Shown one piece after another: positions 1-6,061 of a stretch of DNA of 6,392 nt; position 1 is the stretch's first letter; each line of letters starts with the position of its first letter. The DNA comes from Victivallaceae bacterium. GTDB lineage: Bacteria; Verrucomicrobiota; Lentisphaeria; Victivallales; Victivallaceae. Under the pieces are notes generated by a model, which searched no databases, was not told the origin of the DNA, and worked only from the letters and a program-made list of their open reading frames with translations. Made by a program: the position numbers and the translations under genes. The stretch is taken from NCBI GenBank assembly GCA_028698975.1, contig JAQVVK010000120.1, positions 1 to 6,392 of the forward strand. The letters are read 5' to 3'.

Positions 1-296
1 ATGCGCGAGATGTGCGCGACGGAGTGATCGCCTACAAGATTGCGGCGCATGCGGCGGATGTGGCGTTGGGAAAACCTGGTGCGCGAGACCGTGACGATGC
101 GATTTCGCGGGCGCGGGTTGATTTCGACTGGGAAAAGCAGTTTGAGTGTGCGCTTGACCCGGACAAAGCGCGTGAATTGCGGGCCGAGGCATTGGCCGAA
201 CGCGAACTGCCGCCTGATCACGATGCCGGAGACGAGCGTTTCTGTACGATGTGCGGACCGAATTTTTGTTCTGTCCGCATCAGCAAAGATCTCTAA
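1..296 (+). CDS. thiC: Phosphomethylpyrimidine synthase ThiC, C-terminal end (partial)
   Basis: Only the last 97 or so codons are present. The frame is open from base 3 and runs off the left edge, so the true start is outside the window and the GTG at 12 is an internal valine. ThiC is the radical SAM enzyme that converts aminoimidazole ribotide to hydroxymethylpyrimidine phosphate in cytoplasmic thiamin synthesis. Visible family hallmarks are the segment VRDGVIAYKIAAHAAD, the DDAISRAR and DWEKQF segments, and the terminal CTMCGPNFC. That last motif is the CX2CX4C motif holding the 4Fe-4S cluster; the usual form is CSMCGPKFC, so Asn replaces Lys here. The protein ends ISKDL, close to where family members normally end, so the 3' end is intact. 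No TPP riboswitch can be assessed because the 5' end is missing. Its function is unrelated to the glycan genes downstream. Confidence 0.95.
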   Translation, partial: ARDVRDGVIAYKIAAHAADVALGKPGARDRDDAISRARVDFDWEKQFECALDPDKARELRAEALAERELPPDHDAGDERFCTMCGPNFCSVRISKDL

Positions 297-329
297 CCTA
301 CTTTCCTTTCCCCGTGAAAGGAAAGTAGG
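297..329. repeat. Perfect 14-bp inverted repeat directly after the thiC stop
   Basis: The arms CCTACTTTCCTTTC (297-310) and GAAAGGAAAGTAGG (316-329) are perfectly complementary around the loop CCCGT. The left arm begins at the very next base after the thiC TAA. It could act as a thiC transcription stop or an mRNA 3'-end protector, but no T-run follows on either strand, so it is not a standard intrinsic terminator. The sequence style (AAAGTAGGCAAAGGAAAG) resembles intergenic repeats I recall from other bacteria; this is unverified. Confidence 0.8.
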
Positions 330-422
330 CAAAGGAAAGCGGTGCTCTCGGCGCGTGCGCTTTTGCGTACCGCAAAAGCTAACTTGCGCCGCCGGGGGAA
401 ATCCCCCGGCCCCCCTGCCAAC

Positions 423-524
423 GCCCTGCAAATGTTCTGCACAGCAGCCGCGCCCCAAGCCCTGCCAATGCTCTGCACAGCAGCCGCGCCCCAAGCCCTG
501 CCAATGCTCTGCACAGCAGCCGCG
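423..524. repeat. 36-bp tandem repeat, about 2.8 copies
   Basis: Units start with GCCCTGC at 423, 459 and 495. Units 1 and 2 are 36 bp and differ at two positions. Unit 3 is identical to unit 2 for 30 bases and then runs into different sequence at 525. Each unit contains CTGCACAGCAG, which can form a small 4-bp hairpin. Because 36 is divisible by three, the repeat keeps a frame open in several phases, for example giving a PKPCQCSAQQPR period on the + strand. I regard those products as spurious. Confidence 0.85.
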
Positions 525-595
525 TAAGCGGCGTTAGGTCAAGGGCTTTGCCCTTGCGGGGAGTAGCAGAGGGCGAGCAGCCCTCTGACCTTCCT

Positions 596-657
596 CGGCG
601 GGCGTATGCTAACAAAAAATTTTTAAGCGAAGCGTCCAAAAAAATTTTAGCCCGCCG
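596..657. repeat. Long hairpin with 8-bp GC clamp and inner A/T stem
   Basis: The outer arms CGGCGGGC (596-603) and GCCCGCCG (650-657) pair perfectly. Inside, AAAATTTTT in the left half and AAAAATTTT in the right half can pair around the loop-side sequence AAGCGAAGCGTCC. This is the last element of the stem-loop mosaic. On the + strand there is no T-run after the outer stem, so a terminator role is not supported. Confidence 0.6.
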
Positions 658-660
658 CGG

Positions 661-881
661 CCTTGCTTTCACACAAAACCCTTGTTATAGACAAAACTTT
701 TGATCCTATCTTCTCGCATCGCCATCGCAAATGCTCTGCCCCGTCTCCGCGCAAACCTATCGAAGTTCTGCTATTGCTTTTTCTACAACTTTTTCTTTTT
801 TCCCACAAGAGAAAAGTTGCGTTGTCGCAAAATTGATATAGATTGTCGCAAAATAGCAGAATTTATTATGGTTTCAGTAGT
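661..881. other. AT-rich upstream region of the pseudopilin gene
   Basis: Composition drops abruptly to AT-rich after the GC-rich repeat mosaic. Besides the direct repeats listed separately, it holds an 8-bp inverted repeat, CAACTTTT (786-793) with AAAAGTTG (812-819), separated by a pyrimidine-rich stretch. I see no gene, tRNA or convincing terminator here. The short open frame from 700 to 885 lacks a ribosome site and resembles no protein I know. Confidence 0.55.
822..854 (+). promoter_or_regulatory. Two 12-bp direct repeats at 21-bp spacing, probable activator site
   Basis: TTGTCGCAAAAT occurs at 822-833 and again, exactly, at 843-854. The start-to-start distance of 21 bp is two helical turns and puts both copies on the same DNA face. 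The second copy ends 26 bases before the TATAAT at 881, just upstream of where a -35 element would lie. This matches the known layout of AraC-family activator half-sites, as at araI1/araI2, next to a promoter with a poor -35. The regulator is not in the window, so its family is inferred from geometry only. Confidence 0.55.
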
Positions 882-886
882 ATAAT
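881..886 (+). promoter_or_regulatory. Probable -10 element (TATAAT) of the pseudopilin promoter
   Basis: A perfect sigma-70-type TATAAT is followed by an A/T-rich start region. The -35 window about 17 bases upstream reads AGAATT, far from TTGACA, so the promoter probably needs an activator. Transcription would start near 893, leaving a 5' leader of about 100 nt before the ATG at 994. Confidence 0.55.
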
Positions 887-993
887 ATTATTAGAAAAAA
901 ACCTTTCTAAAATTAACATGGAGGCATTTCAGCAAACGTGAATAGACAACAGAACCATAAACATCATAAAGCCAAACCAAACAAAGGGAAAAA

Positions 994-1752
994 ATGAAAA
1001 AGTCTTTTACACTTATCGAACTCCTGGTTGTAATTGCGATCATCGCCATTCTTGCCGCCATGCTGCTGCCTGCCCTGAACAAGGCTCGCGACAAGGCGAG
1101 AGCCATGACCTGCGTCAACATCCTCAAGAATTTTGCGACCATGAATATGATCTATGCCGGAGACAATAAAGACAACTCCATCTGGATCTTTGACGTGAAC
1201 GGCAAAAAATGGAGCGAAAATTTCGCGTTCCGCAACATGCTCGGCGGCACAATATATGGTAAAAGCGCCGACGGCTTCCGCTGCAGCGACGAGTCATCCA
1301 CGGAGATCATCTGCCCGCTGGCAACCCGGGCGATCAATGCGACGACCTATGCCGCCGGATACAATCACCCGACTGTAACTTTCTCCTACGCCATGGTCGG
1401 CGAGGACAACGCCTATGTGCAAAGTAAAAGCTGGGGAGAACTTGGCAGTACCCTCAAACTCTACTCGTATATGGTTGGCCGTGTCACCAATCCGGGTTCG
1501 CGTATCATGTTTGCCGACGCCCAGGGGCCGCGTATCCGCCCCACCGCCTCGCACATCGCGCAAACCACCTACCGTATGCGTGACAACGGTTTGCTCGAGG
1601 GTATCATCTACCGCCACAGCATGCGCGCAAATATCGCATTCTTTGACGGCCACGTCGAGGCGGTCGACCCCAACGACGTAAATGACGGCAAAAACAACAG
1701 CAGCGGCAACATCAACAAAAAGATGTTCTACGAATTCTATCAGAACATCTGA
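994..1752 (+). CDS. Type II secretion/type IV pilin-like pseudopilin with DGHV C-terminal motif
   Basis: This 252-residue protein starts with a textbook class III signal: MKKS, then FTLIELLVVIAIIAILAAML, with Phe at +1 and Glu at +5 of the predicted mature form. The first ~30 residues form the membrane helix that packs in a pseudopilus. The residue before cleavage is Ser4, not the usual Gly; I recall this as common in Lentisphaerae. The rest is a soluble domain ending with RHSMRAN and FFDGHVEA (about residues 207-223), the conserved C-terminal motif of the large PVC-group pseudopilin families. The start is supported by AAAGGG a few bases upstream. The gene has its own promoter region and is followed by a hairpin. 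Such proteins are presumed to be secretion or surface-binding components; the substrate is unknown. Its place at the head of a glycosidase cluster suggests a role in handling the same glycan, which is inference. Confidence 0.9.
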   Translation: MKKSFTLIELLVVIAIIAILAAMLLPALNKARDKARAMTCVNILKNFATMNMIYAGDNKDNSIWIFDVNGKKWSENFAFRNMLGGTIYGKSADGFRCSDESSTEIICPLATRAINATTYAAGYNHPTVTFSYAMVGEDNAYVQSKSWGELGSTLKLYSYMVGRVTNPGSRIMFADAQGPRIRPTASHIAQTTYRMRDNGLLEGIIYRHSMRANIAFFDGHVEAVDPNDVNDGKNNSSGNINKKMFYEFYQNI

Positions 1753-1762
1753 CCATTACATG

Positions 1763-1796
1763 CGGCCGGGGAGATGTGAGCCCCGGCCGTTTATTA
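1763..1796 (+). terminator. Hairpin with weak T-run after the pseudopilin gene
   Basis: A perfect 9-bp stem, CGGCCGGGG (1763-1771) with CCCCGGCCG (1781-1789), encloses a 9-base loop and is followed by TTTATTA. It starts 10 bases after the pseudopilin stop. The stem is very stable but the T-run is short and interrupted, so partial termination is likely: abundant pseudopilin message with reduced read-through into the glycosidases. No clear separate promoter is visible between here and 1891. Confidence 0.7.
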
Positions 1797-1890
1797 CCGC
1801 TCACAAGCCGCTATCCCCGTCAACCAATAGACGCCTGTCGTATTCCTGCCCGGAAAAAACCGATCGATATTTGCCCTGAAGGTCCCGTAT

Positions 1891-4047
1891 ATGTTACATC
1901 AGACAGAAAAGCATGTTTTCCCGGGGGCGGACGGATTGACTCCGTCGCGTTCGCAATATTTCTCGTGGCTTAACAACACCAACGAGGGGGCCACCGACAC
2001 CCAAACCGTTATTAATCTGGATTTTTTCCGCTTCCTGCAAAATAAATTCGGCATGAAACTCGACATTTACGCCTTTGATGCCGGGGCGGTGGATGGTTGC
2101 AACTTTTACGGCAGCACCGATTCCGACCGGTTTCAAAAACAGTTTCCGCAGGGGTTCGGGCCTTTGGCGGCATTGGCCGCGAAATCATCGACGCGTCTCG
2201 GCCTGTGGGGCGGCCCGGACGGCTTCGGCCTTACCCGGCAGGATGCGGAAAAACGCATCGAAGAAATGGTTTCTCTCTGCCGCGACTTTAATTTTGAATT
2301 GTTCAAATTCGATTCCGTATGCGGAAACCTCCCCCCGGAACATGAAAAATACTTCATTGAGATGATGGTCAAGTGCCGGAGCTTTTGCCCCGACCTGATC
2401 CTTTTGAACCACCGTCTGCCGCTTTCCCCGGCCGGGCTTGCCCATGCGACAACCTTTTTGTGGGAGGGGGCCGAGTCATATATTGACGTGCATTCTTTCA
2501 ACCACGTAACCGCGCCCCACCACCGCGCCGCGGCTCTCGCCCGCGGCAATGTGCCGGGTCTCAACCGTCTGGCCGAAGATCACGGCGTCTGTCTCTCGTC
2601 GTGTCTGGACAACTGGGACGACGAATTGGTGCTTCAGGCGTTTGGCCGCTCGCTTATTCTCGCCCCGGAAATTTACGGCAATCCGTGGCTGCTGCGCGAT
2701 GACGAATTGCCCAAACTGGCGCGGATATTCAACCTGCACCGGCGTTTTCGCGCCCGGCTGATCGACGCCGTCGAACTGGATGAGAGTTCATACGGCCCCG
2801 GCGCGGTTTCCCGCGGCGACTCGGACGGCCGCTTTCTGACGTTGCGCAACCTGACCTGGCAGCCGCGCCGGATAACCGTGAAGTTTGCCGATCTCGGTGT
2901 TGCCGCCACGACCAGACTGGAATGCCGCAGGTTTCACCCCCGTGAATTTTATTATGGCGAATTTGGCTCTAACGCCAGCGTCGAAGTCGAAATTGCGCCG
3001 TTTCGCTCAATGCTTTTGTATGTCGGCAAGCCGATTGACGGCGAACCGCACCTTGATCGCGTCGAGTATGAAGTCGTCAGCGGCCCCGACGCCAAGCCAA
3101 TGGAGCTTCTTGCATGTGCGGCGACTCCGCCGTGGATTGAACTTGGCTCCCTTGCCGCCTCGCCGGTGCCGCCGGATGTTGACGCATTTTACGAAGCCGC
3201 CGTTTTCGCCGCCGACGCCAACGCGCTTGAAGTGCGTTCGTTGAAGCGCGCCGGCCAAACGGTTTACCCCGAAGTTCAGGCGGCGCGGGACGCCTTTTTC
3301 AATCAACCGGCATTTAAGTGCAGAATGTGCGACGACCGCAATCTTTTTGACGGAGAACGCGAGACCGGTTTCGGCTTGTCGCCGCTCATGCTCGAACGGT
3401 TCAATCCCGCCCAGTGTTGTTTCCGTCTGGATCTGGGCAAGGTGTGCGACGTCGATCACTTCGTCATGAACACGGGTTCGGACTACGGGCTGCTGCCTCT
3501 CCTGGAGTCCAACGGCTATTTCTTTGAAACGTCGTCCGACCTCCGGCATTGGGAGAAACACTCATTTATCGCGCAAAAAAACTCCGTTCTGCCGGTCGGC
3601 GGCAAAATGCGCTATTTGAAACTGCCGGTGTTTCCGCTCCGGATCGAATCGCTTCAGGGCGTCCGCCACGGCAAGGTCATTTGCCCGGATCAATGGCATG
3701 CCAGCGTCTTTTATCCGGATCGCGGTTTGGTCAAAAAAAGCTTCGGCGGCTCCATAAAGATCGCGCCTTTTACCGGGTCGCGCAAGCTCTGCATCGCCCT
3801 TAACGGCAGACACGGAGCCGAAAAAGCGTTTGTCGCGGTGCGTTTACCCGACGGCACCTATGCCGGTTGCACCGACCGCGCGCCGTCGTTCCCCTGCAAC
3901 CGCTGGGAATATTTTGTCGCGTCGGCGGAAGAAAACTACACCTGTTTTCTCCCGCTGGAGGGGTGTGACGCGGAGCGCGAACTTTACTGCTGCGTAGTAT
4001 GCCTCGAACAATCCGAACTCGATGTCAAGATCAACCTTATACCATAA
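1891..4047 (+). CDS. Clan GH-D-like (alpha-galactosidase-type) barrel protein with discoidin-like module
   Basis: The protein has 718 residues and no signal peptide, so it is probably cytoplasmic. Residues ~20-290 look like a TIM barrel of the GH27/GH36 type: strand MKLDIYAFDAG (55-65), LGLWGGPDGFG (103-113), then ELFKFD (136-141), where D141 fits the KxD catalytic nucleophile. D199 in SYIDVH lies about 58 residues on, a plausible acid/base. LVLQAFGRSLILAPEIYGNPW (about 246-266) fits the barrel end. Residues ~300-380 form a beta domain. Residues ~480-585 (LFDGERETGFG, FRLDLGKVCDVDHFV, then SSDLRHW) resemble an F5/8-type-C/CBM32 fold, and ~600-718 is another beta-rich tail. GH36's large N-terminal sandwich is absent. 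The start at 1891 has GAAGG eight bases upstream and is the only ATG after an in-frame stop at 1828. Cysteine content is high (over 20). The substrate is unknown; alpha-galactoside or a related sugar is a guess. Confidence 0.75.
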   Translation: MLHQTEKHVFPGADGLTPSRSQYFSWLNNTNEGATDTQTVINLDFFRFLQNKFGMKLDIYAFDAGAVDGCNFYGSTDSDRFQKQFPQGFGPLAALAAKSSTRLGLWGGPDGFGLTRQDAEKRIEEMVSLCRDFNFELFKFDSVCGNLPPEHEKYFIEMMVKCRSFCPDLILLNHRLPLSPAGLAHATTFLWEGAESYIDVHSFNHVTAPHHRAAALARGNVPGLNRLAEDHGVCLSSCLDNWDDELVLQAFGRSLILAPEIYGNPWLLRDDELPKLARIFNLHRRFRARLIDAVELDESSYGPGAVSRGDSDGRFLTLRNLTWQPRRITVKFADLGVAATTRLECRRFHPREFYYGEFGSNASVEVEIAPFRSMLLYVGKPIDGEPHLDRVEYEVVSGPDAKPMELLACAATPPWIELGSLAASPVPPDVDAFYEAAVFAADANALEVRSLKRAGQTVYPEVQAARDAFFNQPAFKCRMCDDRNLFDGERETGFGLSPLMLERFNPAQCCFRLDLGKVCDVDHFVMNTGSDYGLLPLLESNGYFFETSSDLRHWEKHSFIAQKNSVLPVGGKMRYLKLPVFPLRIESLQGVRHGKVICPDQWHASVFYPDRGLVKKSFGGSIKIAPFTGSRKLCIALNGRHGAEKAFVAVRLPDGTYAGCTDRAPSFPCNRWEYFVASAEENYTCFLPLEGCDAERELYCCVVCLEQSELDVKINLIP

Positions 4048-4064
4048 CCCATAACCAATAACCA
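4044..4064. repeat. Three heptamer repeats (ATAACCN) over the stop codon
   Basis: ATAACCC, ATAACCA and ATAACCA follow head to tail, the first overlapping the TAA of the upstream glycosidase gene. The short repeat may be slippage-derived. No function is evident. Confidence 0.6.
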
Positions 4065-4078
4065 CCGATATAAAAAGC

Positions 4079-4092
4079 GGCGTAAATACGCC
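4079..4092. other. Short hairpin in the glycosidase intergenic gap
   Basis: GGCGT and ACGCC pair perfectly around AAAT in the 63-base gap before the GH42-type gene. No T-run follows, so it is not a terminator. It could slow exonucleases or set relative mRNA levels, but it may be chance. Confidence 0.4.
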
Positions 4093-4110
4093 ACCATAAA
4101 AGGATATAAA

Positions 4111-6033
4111 ATGGCTATCGCAAAACATTGTATTAAAAACGGGATCATGTTCTCGGACGGAAATCCGGTCTTCGCACTCGGCAACGCCTATTACGGCTCG
4201 TTCAACCCCAAAAAAACGCCGTTCCCGGCTGGCTGCGACCGGCACGAGGAGATGCTCAAAGACCTTACCGAAATGCGGGAATGCGGGTTCAATCTTATCC
4301 GCACCGCCGCATTGGGCGAGACGGAGCGCGCCGCCGACGGCTCCATAAAAATGAATTTTGATGAAACCGATTGGATGCTTAAACTCATCGAGGATAAGAT
4401 CGGTCTGCCGGTGATAATCCGCTATCAGGGATACGGCTGCAATTATTCCAACCAGACCAATTTTCTGATGATCGATCAGCACAACAACCCGATGCCGTCT
4501 CCACCGGAATCGACCTTCTTGCCGTTTTGCCTCCAAAACCCGGTCGTCCGGCGCGACAATGCCGAAATGACCGGCGCGGTCGCCGGTCATTTCCGGAAGT
4601 TCCCATCGGTAGTCTGCTCAATGATGTTCAACGAGCCGCATTATTTCTGGTGCGACATCGACCGCGACACCCCGTTTTATGATTTCAGTTTTTTCGCCAT
4701 CCAATCATGGCGCGAGTGGATGGTCGCCAACGGATACCGCACCCGCGAGGAGGCAAAATGCCTTGACCCGCTGCGCCGCGCCCCGATCATCAGCATCCCT
4801 GAGGAGGTCGACCGTTTTGCCCGCTGGCTGGAGTTTCGCGCTCTTGAAGTCAACCGCTTCATCTGCGACATGGGCGACGTCGCTCGCGACGCGTTTCCGG
4901 AGGCCGAGGTGACCACCTGCCAGCACGGCTGGATAATCCGCCCCGGTTCAGCCATGATGGGGCTGGAATATTTTGAACTTGCCCGCCGTCTGGATTTTAT
5001 GGGCATCACCGAATACCTGCCGGCGGTCGGCCCCGGCTTTTATCTCGGCGCGCTGACGCTGTCCGTCGAGGAATCCGCCGCCGCCGTGTTTGGGAAACAC
5101 GCCTGGCTGATCGAATACAACGGCCACAGCGAACTCACGCCGCTTGAATGGATACGCGAAACGGTCGCGGCGATCGGTTTTGGTATAAAGGGGATTGTGT
5201 ACTACAACTTCCGCGCCGACTGCCCGGTGGATGGCACGCCCGAGCCGGAATTGTACGGTCTGCTGTACAGCGACCGCCGCCGGACAAAGAAATACGACAC
5301 GGTTGTCGCCTGCAATAAACTCGTGACCCGGCTTCAGCAATATTTTGTCGGTGCCGAAAAACGCCGCTCCGGGGTGGCGATCCTGACCTCGCTTTATTCC
5401 AGAACCAGAGGGTACGCGCTGGCCGGATTGAGCGATCAGGTCACCATCAACACCAAGCGGATTTTTACCGAACTTCTTGACGCCGGGGTCTCGGTTGATT
5501 TTGTCCGCGCCTGCGATCTGGAAAAGAATCCGCTTGAAACAAAGGTGCTTTTCGTACCCAGCTGGCAAATGCTTTCGGAGACGGAACGCAAGGAAGTCAA
5601 GGAGTTTGAGCGGCGCGGCGGACGGTTCTTTACCTATGACTTCGGCTTTTTCGGCGGGTTCCTTTGTGGAGAACCTCCGCAAATGATTTTTGACGGCAAC
5701 ATTATACCGCTGGACGCGCCGGGCGCGCTGGTCAAAGCCGGCGTCACCCCGCTCTACCGGTGCGGAGAGAGCCGGCTCAATGTCGGGCTGTTGTCGGCCT
5801 GCGACAATTCGTTTATTACCGCGGCGATCGTCAACACGGATTCTCTGGAAAGAGCTTCGGCCCCGACGACACTTGAAATACGGCTTCGCGACGGCGAAAA
5901 CTTTACCTCGGTCAAACTCAATACCATTGAGAGCTCCCGCGACCTGGAATTTACCGTGGCCGGACAATACATCAAAATCAGCCTGCCGGAAATCGAGTCC
6001 GCCGCGTTTGTGATAATCGGCAAAAATCAATAA
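4111..6033 (+). CDS. GH42/clan GH-A-type beta-glycosidase (probable beta-galactosidase-like)
   Basis: The 640-residue protein has no signal peptide and is likely cytoplasmic. The N-terminal ~400 residues fit a clan GH-A TIM barrel: GNAYYGSFNP near the start, the early strand FNLIRTAALGE (60-70), then VCSMMFNEPHYFW (168-180), where E175 in the NEP motif should be the acid/base. WLIEYNGHSE (332-341) follows, with E335 the candidate nucleophile, and then GIKGIVYYNFRADC. Residues ~418-515 (GVAILTSLYSR, later VLFVPSW and RRGGRFFTYDFG) resemble the flavodoxin-like trimerisation domain of GH42 beta-galactosidases. A beta-rich tail follows. Length suits GH42 (about 650-700). The start has AAAAGGA seven bases upstream. 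It lies 63 bp after the GH-D-like gene and 28 bp before the next, so co-transcription is likely. It presumably hydrolyses a beta-linked, perhaps galactose-containing, oligosaccharide. GH5-like or an unassigned GH-A family cannot be excluded. Confidence 0.8.
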   Translation: MAIAKHCIKNGIMFSDGNPVFALGNAYYGSFNPKKTPFPAGCDRHEEMLKDLTEMRECGFNLIRTAALGETERAADGSIKMNFDETDWMLKLIEDKIGLPVIIRYQGYGCNYSNQTNFLMIDQHNNPMPSPPESTFLPFCLQNPVVRRDNAEMTGAVAGHFRKFPSVVCSMMFNEPHYFWCDIDRDTPFYDFSFFAIQSWREWMVANGYRTREEAKCLDPLRRAPIISIPEEVDRFARWLEFRALEVNRFICDMGDVARDAFPEAEVTTCQHGWIIRPGSAMMGLEYFELARRLDFMGITEYLPAVGPGFYLGALTLSVEESAAAVFGKHAWLIEYNGHSELTPLEWIRETVAAIGFGIKGIVYYNFRADCPVDGTPEPELYGLLYSDRRRTKKYDTVVACNKLVTRLQQYFVGAEKRRSGVAILTSLYSRTRGYALAGLSDQVTINTKRIFTELLDAGVSVDFVRACDLEKNPLETKVLFVPSWQMLSETERKEVKEFERRGGRFFTYDFGFFGGFLCGEPPQMIFDGNIIPLDAPGALVKAGVTPLYRCGESRLNVGLLSACDNSFITAAIVNTDSLERASAPTTLEIRLRDGENFTSVKLNTIESSRDLEFTVAGQYIKISLPEIESAAFVIIGKNQ

Positions 6034-6061
6034 TATATTCATCATCAGGGAATAAAACCAA

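Larger units (their letters stand above)
297..660. repeat. Intergenic mosaic of consecutive stem-loops, no gene seen
   Basis: This 364-base stretch has no convincing coding region. It is made almost entirely of back-to-back hairpins with perfect arms: 297-329 (14 bp), 359-379 (GCTTTTGCG/CGCAAAAGC, loop TAC), 391-410 (GCCGGGGG/CCCCCGGC, loop AAAT), 519-532 (GCCGC/GCGGC, GTAA loop of the GNRA type), 540-556 (CAAGGGC/GCCCTTG, loop TTT), 567-587 (CAGAGGGC/GCCCTCTG, loop GAGCA) and 596-657 (CGGCGGGC/GCCCGCCG enclosing a smaller A/T stem). A tandem repeat occupies 423-524. The whole may be a dispersed intergenic repeat family (BIME-like) or a structured RNA; the sequence alone does not decide. Open frames across it in several phases look like by-products of the repeats. 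Confidence 0.7.

Noticed and set aside
423..524. Repeat array as a possible CRISPR
   Set aside because: The units are directly abutting without unique spacers and no cas genes are present.
40..537. 165-codon + strand open frame with a repeated PKPCQCSAQQPR period
   Set aside because: It overlaps thiC in another phase, and its C-terminal half is the translated 36-bp repeat and hairpins. There is no ribosome site and no family resemblance.
528..540. GTTAGGT resembling an integron attC core (GTTRRRY)
   Set aside because: No matching RYYYAAC partner at proper spacing, no R''/L'' boxes and no integrase or cassette genes nearby.
379..672. Minus-strand 97-codon frame across the stem-loop mosaic
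   Set aside because: Its periodic sequence (LLCRALAGLGAR) is the tandem repeat read backwards; other phases are open too, so it carries no coding signal.
786..819. Inverted repeat CAACTTTT/AAAAGTTG as a terminator
   Set aside because: The arms are only 8 bp, the loop is 18 bases and no T-run follows on either strand; it may be a regulatory or chance structure.
918..941. Seven-codon ATG mini-frame (MEAFQQT) in the leader
   Set aside because: No ribosome site precedes it and it has no regulatory codon run.
3844..4590. 248-codon minus-strand frame spanning two glycosidase genes
   Set aside because: It lies opposite the conserved glycosidase reading frames and shows no domain, so it is an antisense shadow.
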